A stretch of 64,000 nucleotides of DNA. Source: Gammaproteobacteria bacterium (GTDB lineage Bacteria; Pseudomonadota; Gammaproteobacteria; Ga0077536). Positions within the stretch are counted from its first letter, which is position 1. Every line of letters begins with the position of its first letter. Of this stretch, positions 7,593-14,972 are shown one piece after another. Location of the stretch: contig JACKNG010000003.1 of the NCBI GenBank assembly GCA_024235015.1, forward strand, positions 186,001 through 250,000, in the 5' to 3' direction. Below the pieces are notes generated by a model that was not told the DNA's origin, did not search any database, and was given only the letters and a program-made list of their open reading frames with translations. The position numbers were made by a program, and so were the translations under genes.

Positions 7593-8384
7593 TCAGTCCA
7601 GGCGCGCCAGCCAGGCCAGGCCGAGGTTGTCCATCTGGCGCTCGATCCAGGCCTGGCGCTTGCGCGTCCAGGCATCGGGCGCGGCGATACGGTGCCGCTG
7701 CGGATTGGGCAGCACGCTCGCCATCAGCGCCGCCTGCCGCGCATCGAGGCGCGCGGCATCGCGGCCGAGGTAACGCGTTGCCGCGGCGCCGACGCCGTAC
7801 ACCCCGGGGCCGTACTCGGCGATGTTGAGATGGAGTTCCAGGATGCGCCGTTTCGACAGCAGGGCCTCGAGCCACACGGTCCACCACGCTTCGAGGCCCT
7901 TGCGCAGCAGGCTGCGGCCGGACCACAGGTAGAGATTCTTCACCACCTGCTGACTGAGTGTGCTCGCCCCGCGCAGGTGCGCGCCGTCGCGGTGCGCGGC
8001 CAGGGCATCGGCGACGGCGTCGAAATCGAAACCGTGGTGATCGGGAAACTTCTGGTCCTCGCCGGCGATGACGGCGAGCGCCAGCCACGGCGAGATGTCA
8101 GCGAACGGGCGCGGTCGGTAGTCGAGTTCGAAGCCGGCGTCGCCCGCGCGCCAGGCCTCGATACGGGCGGCCAGCATGAAGGCGGTGAACGGCGGATCGG
8201 CGAAGCGCAGCGGCAGTATCGCCAGCGGGCCGCTGGCCAGCAGCACGGTGACGACGACGAGGAGCCCGCGCCGCCAGCGTCGTCGCCGCGGCCGGGCCGC
8301 CGCGTCACGGCGGCGCCTGGCCGACCGTGGCTGGCCGCGGCCGGCAGCCCGCGCAGGGCGCGGTCGCGCGCGGCGCGTCGTCAG
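7593..8384 (-). CDS. mtgA: Monofunctional biosynthetic peptidoglycan transglycosylase
   Basis: A glycosyltransferase family 51 enzyme that polymerises lipid II into glycan strands. After one N-terminal membrane helix (GLLVVVTVLLASGPLAILPL) come the family motifs: GEDQKFPDHHGFD with the catalytic glutamate, then GASTLSQQVVKNLYL, then KRRILELHLNIAEYG. There is no penicillin-binding transpeptidase domain, which makes it MtgA. The start is unresolved: no ATG, GTG or TTG lies between the body of the protein and an ATG at 8591 deep inside the upstream methyltransferase gene. The coordinates given assume a CTG at 8384 that overlaps the methyltransferase stop as CTGA and gives a normal length of about 263 residues. 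An undetected indel is an alternative. Confidence 0.85.
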   Translation of the reverse strand: MTTRRARPRPARAAGRGQPRSARRRRDAAARPRRRRWRRGLLVVVTVLLASGPLAILPLRFADPPFTAFMLAARIEAWRAGDAGFELDYRPRPFADISPWLALAVIAGEDQKFPDHHGFDFDAVADALAAHRDGAHLRGASTLSQQVVKNLYLWSGRSLLRKGLEAWWTVWLEALLSKRRILELHLNIAEYGPGVYGVGAAATRYLGRDAARLDARQAALMASVLPNPQRHRIAAPDAWTRKRQAWIERQMDNLGLAWLARLD

Positions 8385-9382
8385 CCCTTCACACCGTGCA
8401 TGATGCTGTAGCCGCCGGCGAGCGGGGTGCGCGTGTTGCCGGACAACCCGGCCTGCTCGAACCAGCCGCGGTACTCGGATTCGGTCCAGGCCTGGCCGGC
8501 CTCGTAGACGTTGAGGAACATCACGTTCACCGCCACGGCGTCGAGCGGTGCAAGGCGCGAGTCGTCGAGCATGCGCCCGACCACGAAGCACTCGCCGCCC
8601 GGCGCCAGCGCGGCGACGGCGTGACGCAAGGCCGCCGCGGCCTGCGCCGGCGACAACACCTGCAGCACCGAGCGCAGCACCACGGCGTCGTACGCGCCGG
8701 GCGGCGGCGCGGCGACGAGGTCGGCCTCGACCACGTCGACCCGCTCACCGAGCCCGCTCTCGGCCACGCATTCACGCGTCACGGTGGCGACGTTGGGCAG
8801 TTCGGCCACGCTCGCGCGCAGGTCCGGGCAGAGTTTCGCCAGGGCAATGGCCAGCCCACCCGAGCCGCCGCCGGCATCGAGCAGGTGGCGGAAGCGCTTC
8901 ATGTCGAAGGTCTTGTCGAGGCGCCGCGCGGTGGCGCCGGCGCCGGCGTCGAGGCCGCGGATGAAGGCCGACAACTCGGCCTGCGACATCTGCGAGAAGT
9001 CGTGGCGCGCCTGCGGTACGCCGGTACGGATGGATTGTGCGGTGTGCATGGTCGAGGACCACAGGTCGGAGTAGGCGCTGTGGGCGCCGCCGATGTAGCG
9101 CGGCCGGCCCTTGACGAGAAACTCGGCGGCCTCGGCCGTGTTGGCGAAACGCCCGTCGGCGACCGCGAGCAGGCCGGCCGTGACCAGGGCGTAGAGCAGC
9201 GGCTGCAGCTTGGCCGGCTGGACGTCCAGCCGCGCCGCAGCCTCGGCCGCGGTCAGGGCCTCGTCGCCCAGCGCGGAAAAGACTTCGAGCTGCATGCCGG
9301 CCAGCATGGCCAGCGCCGGGTAGACGTTGTTGATATGGGTGTTGATGGTGTCGGGCTTGAGCCCCTGTTCACGCTCGGCCAT
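8381..9382 (-). CDS. O-methyltransferase of the acetylserotonin (family 2) type
   Basis: A 333-residue class I SAM-dependent methyltransferase with the small-molecule O-methyltransferase layout: an N-terminal winged-helix dimerisation domain (residues about 15-100, LTAAEAAARLDVQPAKLQPLL region) and a C-terminal Rossmann domain with the SAM motif LLDAGGGSGGLAIAL. Such enzymes methylate hydroxyl groups of aromatic or secondary metabolites; the substrate here cannot be read. ATG 9382 was chosen because GGGGAAG lies upstream and because the 21-residue extension to 9445 does not resemble the family. mtgA follows directly, so both may be one transcript. Confidence 0.85.
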   Translation of the reverse strand: MAEREQGLKPDTINTHINNVYPALAMLAGMQLEVFSALGDEALTAAEAAARLDVQPAKLQPLLYALVTAGLLAVADGRFANTAEAAEFLVKGRPRYIGGAHSAYSDLWSSTMHTAQSIRTGVPQARHDFSQMSQAELSAFIRGLDAGAGATARRLDKTFDMKRFRHLLDAGGGSGGLAIALAKLCPDLRASVAELPNVATVTRECVAESGLGERVDVVEADLVAAPPPGAYDAVVLRSVLQVLSPAQAAAALRHAVAALAPGGECFVVGRMLDDSRLAPLDAVAVNVMFLNVYEAGQAWTESEYRGWFEQAGLSGNTRTPLAGGYSIMHGVKG

Positions 9383-9452
9383 GGAATCGCGCTTCCCCGT
9401 TTGCAAGCCAGGCCGCATTGGACCGCGAAGCGCACCGGCCGACAAGGCGTCA

Positions 9453-9477
9453 GCCGGCGCGCACGGCGCGCGCCGGC
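9453..9477 (-). terminator. Strong hairpin after the porin gene, no U-tract
   Basis: Two perfect 10-base arms (9453-9462 and 9468-9477) flank a 5-base loop just 11 bases after the porin stop codon. There is no T-run on the minus strand, so it may be a Rho-assisted or stabilising 3' hairpin, not a full intrinsic terminator. Confidence 0.4.
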
Positions 9478-9487
9478 GGCGCCGGCC

Positions 9488-11002
9488 TCAGAACGACACG
9501 TCCCACTGCACGCGCACGCGGTCGTCCGACACGTCGCGATCGAAGAAGGCCTCGTCCAGGGTCAGGTGGGAGTAATCGAGGGTCAGCTTGTTGTTGTGCC
9601 CGGCGAAGAACCAGTTGGCCGCCATCGAGTACTCCTCGCGGTTGTTGTCGAGGAAGCGGTTGAAGCGGTTGGGCTCGTCGACGAAGGCGTAGCGGAAGGC
9701 CAGTTCGAGCGGCTGCGGCACCACCGGGAACAGGTAGTGGAAGAAGTAGCCGGCCTGGGCATAGGCGCCCTGCATGTCGAAGCTCTCGCCGGCGAGGCGG
9801 TCCTCCACCGTCTTCCAGTGGTATTCCTCCTGTACCGAGAAGCCGCGCCACTTGAAGGCGAACTCCTGCACCATCTGCTCGGTCTTGAACTGGGCGTCCA
9901 TGGCCGTGGCCGGGCGGGCGAAACCGTCGAGGTTGCCGCAGCCGCTCGACGACCAGCGCGTGCAGCGTCCCTTGTTGGTCATCGCACCGAAGGCCAGGCT
10001 GCCGGTCGGCAGCTCGGTGAACTCGACGTCGGTCTGCTTCCAGTCGAGGTCACGACCGAGGAAGTTCCACTGCAGGCGGCCGGCCCACATCATGTTCTCG
10101 TCGTCGTTCTCCACCCCGCGGCCCTCGCCGGTGAACACGCCGGCCCAGTAGCGCAGGTCGGCCGGAGTGCCGGCGAACAGGTGACCACGCAACTGCACGC
10201 CGACCTGGCGATCGATGGTGAAGGTACGGTTGACGATGGATCGTTCGACGAACTGCTGGCGGCCGGAGGAGTCGACGCGCTCGCGGTTGTGGTCGATCTT
10301 CCACTGGCCGACGCGCAGCTCGGCGAAGGGGAACTTGGCGACGTCGATGCGCCAGTCGATGACCCGGCCGCTGGCGGTCTCCGGCTCGTCGTCGACTTCG
10401 CGGGTCGGTTCGAGGTCGACCTCGAAGTAGTACTTGAGCCAGGGCTGGAAGCCGTGGCCACCGATCTTCATGCGCAGGCGACGCGCCTCGAAGGTGCTCT
10501 GTTCCTCCGCAGCGAAGGCGGCGAGCTGGCGCGGGTCGCCGGTGAAGGGGTTGGTGTAGCGCAGCTGGGCGCGCCACTGCAGGTTGGTCTGGAAACGACC
10601 GTCGCGCGACTCCAGGCGGAAACCTTTCGAGCCGTAGCTGGCCTTGACCGGGAACTCGCTCTCGACCTTCTTCGCCACCTTGTCGACGACACGCGCTTCG
10701 GCCGCGGCATCGAGATGCTTTTCGACGGCGCGCTCGACGGCGGCATCGACCCTGGCCTCGACCGTGGCGTCGAGGGCCGGCGCGGGCGCCGCGGCGGCGG
10801 GGGCGGCGTCGCCGAGAATGTCCTTGCTGGTCAGCGAGTCCTTCTTCATCAAGCCGTCATATTGCGCCTGGGTGATGACGCCGTTGCCGAGCAGAATGTC
10901 GAGCAGGGCCTTGTCGGCGGCCTCCACTTCGAGGCTCGGAAAGCTCAGCGCGCCGATCAGCGCGGCGTGCTTCAAGGGTCTGACGGGCAAGGACAATTGC
11001 AT
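9488..11002 (-). CDS. Phosphate-selective porin O/P family outer-membrane protein
   Basis: A 504-residue outer-membrane beta-barrel. It has an atypical leader followed by a short helical segment (ALLDILLGNGVITQAQYDGLM) and an alanine-rich coiled-coil stretch (residues about 65-115) typical of OprP/OprO-type trimers. The barrel follows, with alternating strands rich in aromatic residues, and the protein ends in a terminal phenylalanine (WDVSF) needed for BAM recognition. The family transports phosphate, polyphosphate or other anions; specificity cannot be deduced. It is a single-gene unit, with a hairpin downstream and about 200 bases upstream that also hold the terminator of the SulP gene. 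No phosphate-regulon box was recognised. Confidence 0.85.
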   Translation of the reverse strand: MQLSLPVRPLKHAALIGALSFPSLEVEAADKALLDILLGNGVITQAQYDGLMKKDSLTSKDILGDAAPAAAAPAPALDATVEARVDAAVERAVEKHLDAAAEARVVDKVAKKVESEFPVKASYGSKGFRLESRDGRFQTNLQWRAQLRYTNPFTGDPRQLAAFAAEEQSTFEARRLRMKIGGHGFQPWLKYYFEVDLEPTREVDDEPETASGRVIDWRIDVAKFPFAELRVGQWKIDHNRERVDSSGRQQFVERSIVNRTFTIDRQVGVQLRGHLFAGTPADLRYWAGVFTGEGRGVENDDENMMWAGRLQWNFLGRDLDWKQTDVEFTELPTGSLAFGAMTNKGRCTRWSSSGCGNLDGFARPATAMDAQFKTEQMVQEFAFKWRGFSVQEEYHWKTVEDRLAGESFDMQGAYAQAGYFFHYLFPVVPQPLELAFRYAFVDEPNRFNRFLDNNREEYSMAANWFFAGHNNKLTLDYSHLTLDEAFFDRDVSDDRVRVQWDVSF

Positions 11003-11148
11003 TGTGTCACTCCTGTTCGGATGGGTGGGACAGGTTCCCGACGCGACCGTGCTCCGGCGTCCCCCGGGACGCCTGCAGGCGCGTTAAGAAAGCGTGACGA
11101 TTGTCTGACCGTTATGTTTCAGTTGAATGACAGGCGGGTGCGGCGTGC

Positions 11149-11201
11149 AAAAAAAAGAAAGCCGCCGGGCCCACGACCCGGGCGGGTCGGGGCACGGCGG
11201 C
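11149..11201 (-). terminator. Rho-independent terminator of the carbonic anhydrase-SulP operon
   Basis: On the minus strand a GC-rich hairpin (outer arms GCCGCCG/CGGCGGC, inner CGACCC/GGGTCG; 11201-11161) is followed by TTTCTTTTTTTT (11160-11149). It begins 14 bases after the SulP stop codon. Confidence 0.85.
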
Positions 11202-11214
11202 CAGGGGGATGACG

Positions 11215-12906
11215 TCAGTCGGCGCCGGCGGCCCGTGCGGACGCGCCGGTGGGGGGGATGCCGATGACGCCGCTGGTTTCCTCCACGGCTGCGCGCAGGG
11301 CGGCGGCGCGGGTGTCGTAACCGGTGTTGCGCGGCAGGCAGTGATCGGCGTTGAGGCCGGCGAGCACGCCGGCGACGGCGTCGCCGACACCGACCAGGTA
11401 GACCGTCTTGCCCGATTGCCGCGCGTCACAGGCGATGGTCTCGACCGCGCGCGCCGCCGAGACGTCCATGCGGGTCAGGCCCGAGAAGTCGAGCACGATG
11501 GCGCCGGTGTGCTCCTGCACGCGCTCGCGCACCTGGTGGCCGAGATCGGCGGCCGCGCCGAAGCTGAGCGGCGCGGTGAAATCGAACAGCACCACGCGGC
11601 CGCCGGCATCTTCGAGCAAGGTACGTTCCTCCGCCGTCAGTGCGCGCGGCATGGCTTCGGCGAAAGCGGCGAGCTGGTCGTCGGCCATGCGCTTGACGAA
11701 GGCCAGCGCGGCCAGCACGACGCCGACGGCGACGGCCGTGATGAGGTCGACGAACACGGTCAGGCCGAGCACCATCAACATCAGCGCGAGATCCCAGCGC
11801 GGCCCCTTGTGCGCGCGCAGCAGGTAGGAGAAATCGATGATGTCGTAGCCGACCTTGAGCAGGATGCCGGCCAGCACGGCATGCGGAATGCGCTCGGCCA
11901 GCGGCGCCAGGCTGATGGCGATGGCGACCAGGAACAACGCATGCACCATGCCGGAGATGCGCGTCTTGCCGCCGGTGCGGATGTTGACCACGGTACGCAT
12001 GGTGGCGCCGGCGCCGGGGATGGCGCCGAAGAGTCCGGCGAAGGTATTGCCGATGCCCTGGCCGATCAGCTCGCGGTCGGAATCGTGGCGCGTGCGCGTC
12101 ATGTTGTCGGCGACGAGCGAGGTCAGCAGGCTGTCGATGGCGCCGAGCAGGGCGAGGATGAAGGCGGCCTCGAGCACGATGAGGAAGGTGGCATGCGAGA
12201 AGGTCGGCATGACGAAGGCGGGCAATCCACTCGGGATGTCGCCGAGCACCGGCGCGCCCGGCACGAACACCGACAGCGCCGTGCACAGCACCAGGGCCGC
12301 GAGCGGTGCGGGGACGAAACGGCCCCACGACTTCGGCCAGTAGAAGACGATGGCCAGCGTGAGGAGTCCGATCATGAGTGCCACGCCGTTGGGACTCATG
12401 ACCGCCGCCGGCACCGCGGTCAGCGCCGGGATGGTGCCGCTGCCCTCCGGTTCGTGGCCGAACAGGCGCGAGAGCTGCAGCGCGATGATGATGCAGCCAA
12501 TGCCGCTCATGAAGCCGGACACCACCGGGTAGGGCACCAGGCGGATGTACTGGCCGAGCCCGAACAGGCCGAAGGCGACCTGCAGCACGCCGGCCAGCAC
12601 CACCGCGGCGAAAACCAGCGAGGGATCGCCCGAGAGCGCGGCGAAGACGCCGGCGAAGACCACCACCATCGGCCCGGTCGGCCCCGAGACCTGTGACCCG
12701 GTGCCGCCGAACAGGGCGGCGAAGAAGCCGACGAAGATGGCGCCCCACAGGCCGGCGATCGGGCCGGCGCCGGAGGCCTCGCCGAAGGCCAGCGCCAGCG
12801 GCAGGGCGACGACGCCGGCGGTGACGCCGCCGAACAGGTCACCACGCAGGTTGGAGAAGTCGAAGAACCGCGGGCGGACCCCGCGCACGCTGCTGACGCT
12901 GTTCAT
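11215..12906 (-). CDS. SulP family anion transporter with STAS domain (probable bicarbonate transporter)
   Basis: A 563-residue SLC26/SulP transporter. About residues 20-420 hold some 12-14 membrane helices, starting with LRGDLFGGVTAGVVALPLAL, the family's first helix, and the GPTGPMVVVFAG region. A cytoplasmic STAS domain follows (about 440-545: VVLFDFTAPLSFGAA, IVLDFSGLTRMDVSAARAV). SulP proteins carry sulfate, bicarbonate or dicarboxylates. Here the gene is 23 bases downstream of a beta-carbonic anhydrase in the same operon, which favours bicarbonate. ATG 12906 was chosen; the open frame continues to 13425 only as an antisense-like shadow of the carbonic anhydrase gene. A strong terminator follows. 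Confidence 0.92.
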   Translation of the reverse strand: MNSVSSVRGVRPRFFDFSNLRGDLFGGVTAGVVALPLALAFGEASGAGPIAGLWGAIFVGFFAALFGGTGSQVSGPTGPMVVVFAGVFAALSGDPSLVFAAVVLAGVLQVAFGLFGLGQYIRLVPYPVVSGFMSGIGCIIIALQLSRLFGHEPEGSGTIPALTAVPAAVMSPNGVALMIGLLTLAIVFYWPKSWGRFVPAPLAALVLCTALSVFVPGAPVLGDIPSGLPAFVMPTFSHATFLIVLEAAFILALLGAIDSLLTSLVADNMTRTRHDSDRELIGQGIGNTFAGLFGAIPGAGATMRTVVNIRTGGKTRISGMVHALFLVAIAISLAPLAERIPHAVLAGILLKVGYDIIDFSYLLRAHKGPRWDLALMLMVLGLTVFVDLITAVAVGVVLAALAFVKRMADDQLAAFAEAMPRALTAEERTLLEDAGGRVVLFDFTAPLSFGAAADLGHQVRERVQEHTGAIVLDFSGLTRMDVSAARAVETIACDARQSGKTVYLVGVGDAVAGVLAGLNADHCLPRNTGYDTRAAALRAAVEETSGVIGIPPTGASARAAGAD

Positions 12907-12929
12907 GTTCGCCCTGCTGCCGCGCGCGC

Positions 12930-13601
12930 TCAGGCGACGCAACGGCCGTGGCCGCTGGCGCTGGCGGCGAGTTCGGCGGCGTAACGGTCGGCCACGGCCA
13001 GGAAACGGCCTGCGCGATCGTCGTAGGCGGCGACCTCGCCGGTCTTGATGTCGTAGACCCAGCCGTGGATCTGCAGCGTGCCGCGCGCCATGCGCGAGGC
13101 CACCGCCGGGTGGGTGCGCAGGTGGTGGAGCTGCAGGATGACGTTCTGCTCGAGCAGCATGCGCATGCGCCCGGCCTCGTCGAGATCGCTGCCGATCTCG
13201 GCGACCACGTCGACCGCCGCCTTGACGTAGCCCAGCCACTCGCGCACGTGCGGCAGGTTGTCGAGGCCGGCGAGGTTCATCGCGCCCTTCATCGCCCCGC
13301 ACTCGGTGTGCCCGCAGACCACGATGTGCGGCACCTCGAGCGCCGCCACGGCGAATTCCAGCGACGCCGTCATGGCGCCGGTCTGGTTGGTGTGGGGGGG
13401 CACGATGTTGCCGGCGTTGCGGCACACGAACAGCTCACCCGGGTCGGTCTGCGTGATCATCGCCGTCTCGATACGCGAATCCGAGCAGGTGATGAACAGT
13501 GCTTCCGGGGTCTGGCCGAGCGCGAGGCGCTCGAACAGCTCCTTCTTCTCCGGGAAGACCTCGTTCTGGAAGCGGATGACGCCGTCGACGAAATGGGGCA
13601 T
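12930..13601 (-). CDS. can: Beta-class carbonic anhydrase
   Basis: A 223-residue zinc enzyme interconverting CO2 and bicarbonate. All active-site residues are in place: C39, D41 and R43 in ITCSDSRIE, and H98 and C101 in CGHTECGAMKG. The length is normal for bacterial beta-enzymes, and there is no signal peptide, so it acts in the cytoplasm. It is the first gene of an operon with the SulP transporter. Together they would import bicarbonate and set the internal CO2/bicarbonate balance for carboxylases, such as the biotin carboxylase encoded about 11 kb away. The Asp-Arg dyad is typical of type I (always accessible) beta-carbonic anhydrases. Confidence 0.95.
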   Translation of the reverse strand: MPHFVDGVIRFQNEVFPEKKELFERLALGQTPEALFITCSDSRIETAMITQTDPGELFVCRNAGNIVPPHTNQTGAMTASLEFAVAALEVPHIVVCGHTECGAMKGAMNLAGLDNLPHVREWLGYVKAAVDVVAEIGSDLDEAGRMRMLLEQNVILQLHHLRTHPAVASRMARGTLQIHGWVYDIKTGEVAAYDDRAGRFLAVADRYAAELAASASGHGRCVA

Positions 13602-13719
13602 GGCGGGTGTCCTTGGTTGTCGGGTAGTTCAAGCAGTCGGTCAAGCAAAGCAGATCATGGCGCCGCGCGCCGCCGCTGGTGACGGCGACAGCGCGGTGCC
13701 GATGCGGCCCCATCGTCCA

Positions 13720-14082
13720 TCAATGGATCTTGGAGCGGAACGCGGCGCGCTTGCGCAGCGACGAGCCGCCGGCCTCGATCGCGTCCTCGGCCTCGAGACG
13801 GGCGACCTCGCTCACCGGCAGGGTCTCGGTACGCCGCGTGAACGGCGGCCGGCCGCCGTAGTCGGTGGTGCGCACGGTGACCGTCTCGGCACTGACCGGT
13901 GCCGGTTCCAGCCGCGCGACTTCGGCCGCCGGCAGGGTCTCGACCCGGCGCGTGAACGGCGGGCGGCCGCTGAAGTCGGTGCTGCGCACGGTAACCATGG
14001 CCGCGTCGTCGGCAGCGCCGGCGAGGGGCGGCAGGACCAACAGGCTGCCCAGGGCAGCGAGACTCGTGCAGATGCGTTTCAT
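13720..14082 (-). CDS. Small exported protein with two 30-residue tandem repeats
   Basis: A 120-residue protein with a clear signal peptide (MKRICTSLAALGSLLVLPPL, cleavage after AGA). The mature part consists mainly of two copies of a 30-residue unit: residues 30-59 and 68-97. Each copy runs VTVR-x-TD-x-x-GRPPFTRR, then ETLP, then EVARLE, and 25 of 30 positions are identical. A short basic tail follows (SSLRKRAAFRSKIH). I do not recognise the family. The charged, proline-containing repeat suggests a periplasmic binding or scaffold role. It lies upstream of the carbonic anhydrase operon in the same direction, with 118 bases between, so co-transcription is possible but not obvious. Confidence 0.72.
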   Translation of the reverse strand: MKRICTSLAALGSLLVLPPLAGAADDAAMVTVRSTDFSGRPPFTRRVETLPAAEVARLEPAPVSAETVTVRTTDYGGRPPFTRRTETLPVSEVARLEAEDAIEAGGSSLRKRAAFRSKIH

Positions 14083-14307
14083 GTTTCGTCACTCCTCTTG
14101 CGGTGAATCCCGGGCCGCCGCCACGGCGACTGGCCGTCCCGTGCCGGCGCACCCCGAATGCGCTCGGCGCGGGATGGCCATTAGGCCTGCTCGAGGCGCG
14201 CAATGCTGACCAAGTTGACGAAAACATGTGATAGAAAATCCCTATATTCAAACGCACCTTCAAAAGCCAGAACCGGCATAGGTCGATCGCCATCGAACCC
14301 TCAGCTA

Positions 14308-14357
14308 CGCACCGTTTTTGCGCATCGCCCCCCGAAAAAATGCACCTGTTTGGTGCG
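14308..14357 (+). promoter_or_regulatory. Two NtrC-like enhancer boxes, 33 bp apart
   Basis: The site at 14341-14357 reads TGCACC, 5 bases, GGTGCG and matches the NtrC consensus TGCACY-N5-GGTGCA at all but the last base. A weaker site at 14308-14324 (CGCACC, 5 bases, TGCGCA) matches 9 of 12 positions. Their centres are 33 bases apart, nearly the 32-base spacing of the two NtrC sites at E. coli glnA. Both lie upstream of a sigma-54-like promoter at 14410. Confidence 0.65.
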
Positions 14358-14409
14358 AACGGCTCAGGGCCTTCTCGGTTTTATTCTTCAGAATCAATGG
14401 GGTAAGGAA

Positions 14410-14425
14410 TGGAACGCGGCTTGCA
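14410..14425 (+). promoter_or_regulatory. Sigma-54 (RpoN) promoter
   Basis: TGGAACGCGGCTTGCA matches the -24/-12 consensus TGGCACG-N4-TTGCW with one mismatch; GG and GC are separated by the required 10 bases. The expected start is near 14437, about 20 bases before the ATG at 14458. The rest of the 375-base gap 14083-14457 is unusually AT-rich and holds the two NtrC-like boxes and the promoter of the minus-strand repeat protein. Confidence 0.7.
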
Positions 14426-14457
14426 CATGTACCGTCAGCACTTGACGGAGAGCCCCC

Positions 14458-14952
14458 ATGCCCCGCGCCATCCATCCGCTCTTTCCGAGCCTCGTCCTGC
14501 TCCTGCTCCCGGCCCTGGCCGCAGCCGGCGAATTCGATACCCGGGTACCGCTCGAGCGCGCCGCGTCGGGCAACTTCTACGTCGAAGGCGTACTGAACGC
14601 GAGCGTACATTCACGCTTCCTCGTCGATACCGGTTCCGGCCTCGTCACCATCAGCGCCGCGCTGCTCGACGCGCTGGCCGCGACCGGCCGGGTCGAGCGC
14701 GCCGGGCGCGTCGCCGCCCGCCTCGCCAATGGCAAGCTGCAGGCGGTACAGCTCTACCGGGTGGAGCAGTTCCGCCTCGGCGAGCACTGTGAACTCGGCC
14801 CGGTCGACGTCGCCGTGATCCCCGGCAGCAGCGCCAACATCCTCGGCCTCAACCTCCTCGCCCGGGCGGCGCCGTTTGCCGTGCACGTCACGCCACCGGC
14901 GCTGGCCCTGTCCGATTGCGCGCTCGGCGGCGCCGAGCTCGCCGCGCGCTGA
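14458..14952 (+). CDS. Exported retropepsin-like aspartic protease
   Basis: A 164-residue protein with a signal peptide (LFPSLVLLLLPALAAAGE) and one retroviral-type aspartyl protease fold: FLVDTGSG with D57-T58-G59 as the catalytic triplet, a flap region around LANGKLQAVQLYRV, and NILGLNLL as the second conserved hydrophobic-Gly motif. Single-domain proteases of this type must dimerise. Unlike many relatives it lacks a C-terminal membrane anchor, so it is likely a free periplasmic enzyme. ACGGAGAG precedes the ATG. Upstream lies a sigma-54 promoter with two NtrC-like boxes, which points to induction under nitrogen limitation. The target protein is unknown. Confidence 0.82.
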   Translation: MPRAIHPLFPSLVLLLLPALAAAGEFDTRVPLERAASGNFYVEGVLNASVHSRFLVDTGSGLVTISAALLDALAATGRVERAGRVAARLANGKLQAVQLYRVEQFRLGEHCELGPVDVAVIPGSSANILGLNLLARAAPFAVHVTPPALALSDCALGGAELAAR

Positions 14953-14972
14953 AAGGGCGGCTCCGGCACGCA

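Noticed and set aside
8327..11212. A 961-codon plus-strand open frame opposite the methyltransferase and porin genes
   Set aside because: It is antisense to two clear genes, has low-complexity GC-driven composition and no recognisable domain; long shadow frames are expected at this GC content.
11215..13425. A 736-residue version of the SulP protein, suggesting a fusion with carbonic anhydrase
   Set aside because: The extra 173 residues are an out-of-frame shadow of the carbonic anhydrase gene, which has its own frame and stop at 12930.
14390..14403. An IHF-like site next to the sigma-54 promoter
   Set aside because: It matches the consensus only partly and lies too close to the -24 element to act as the bend between enhancer and promoter.
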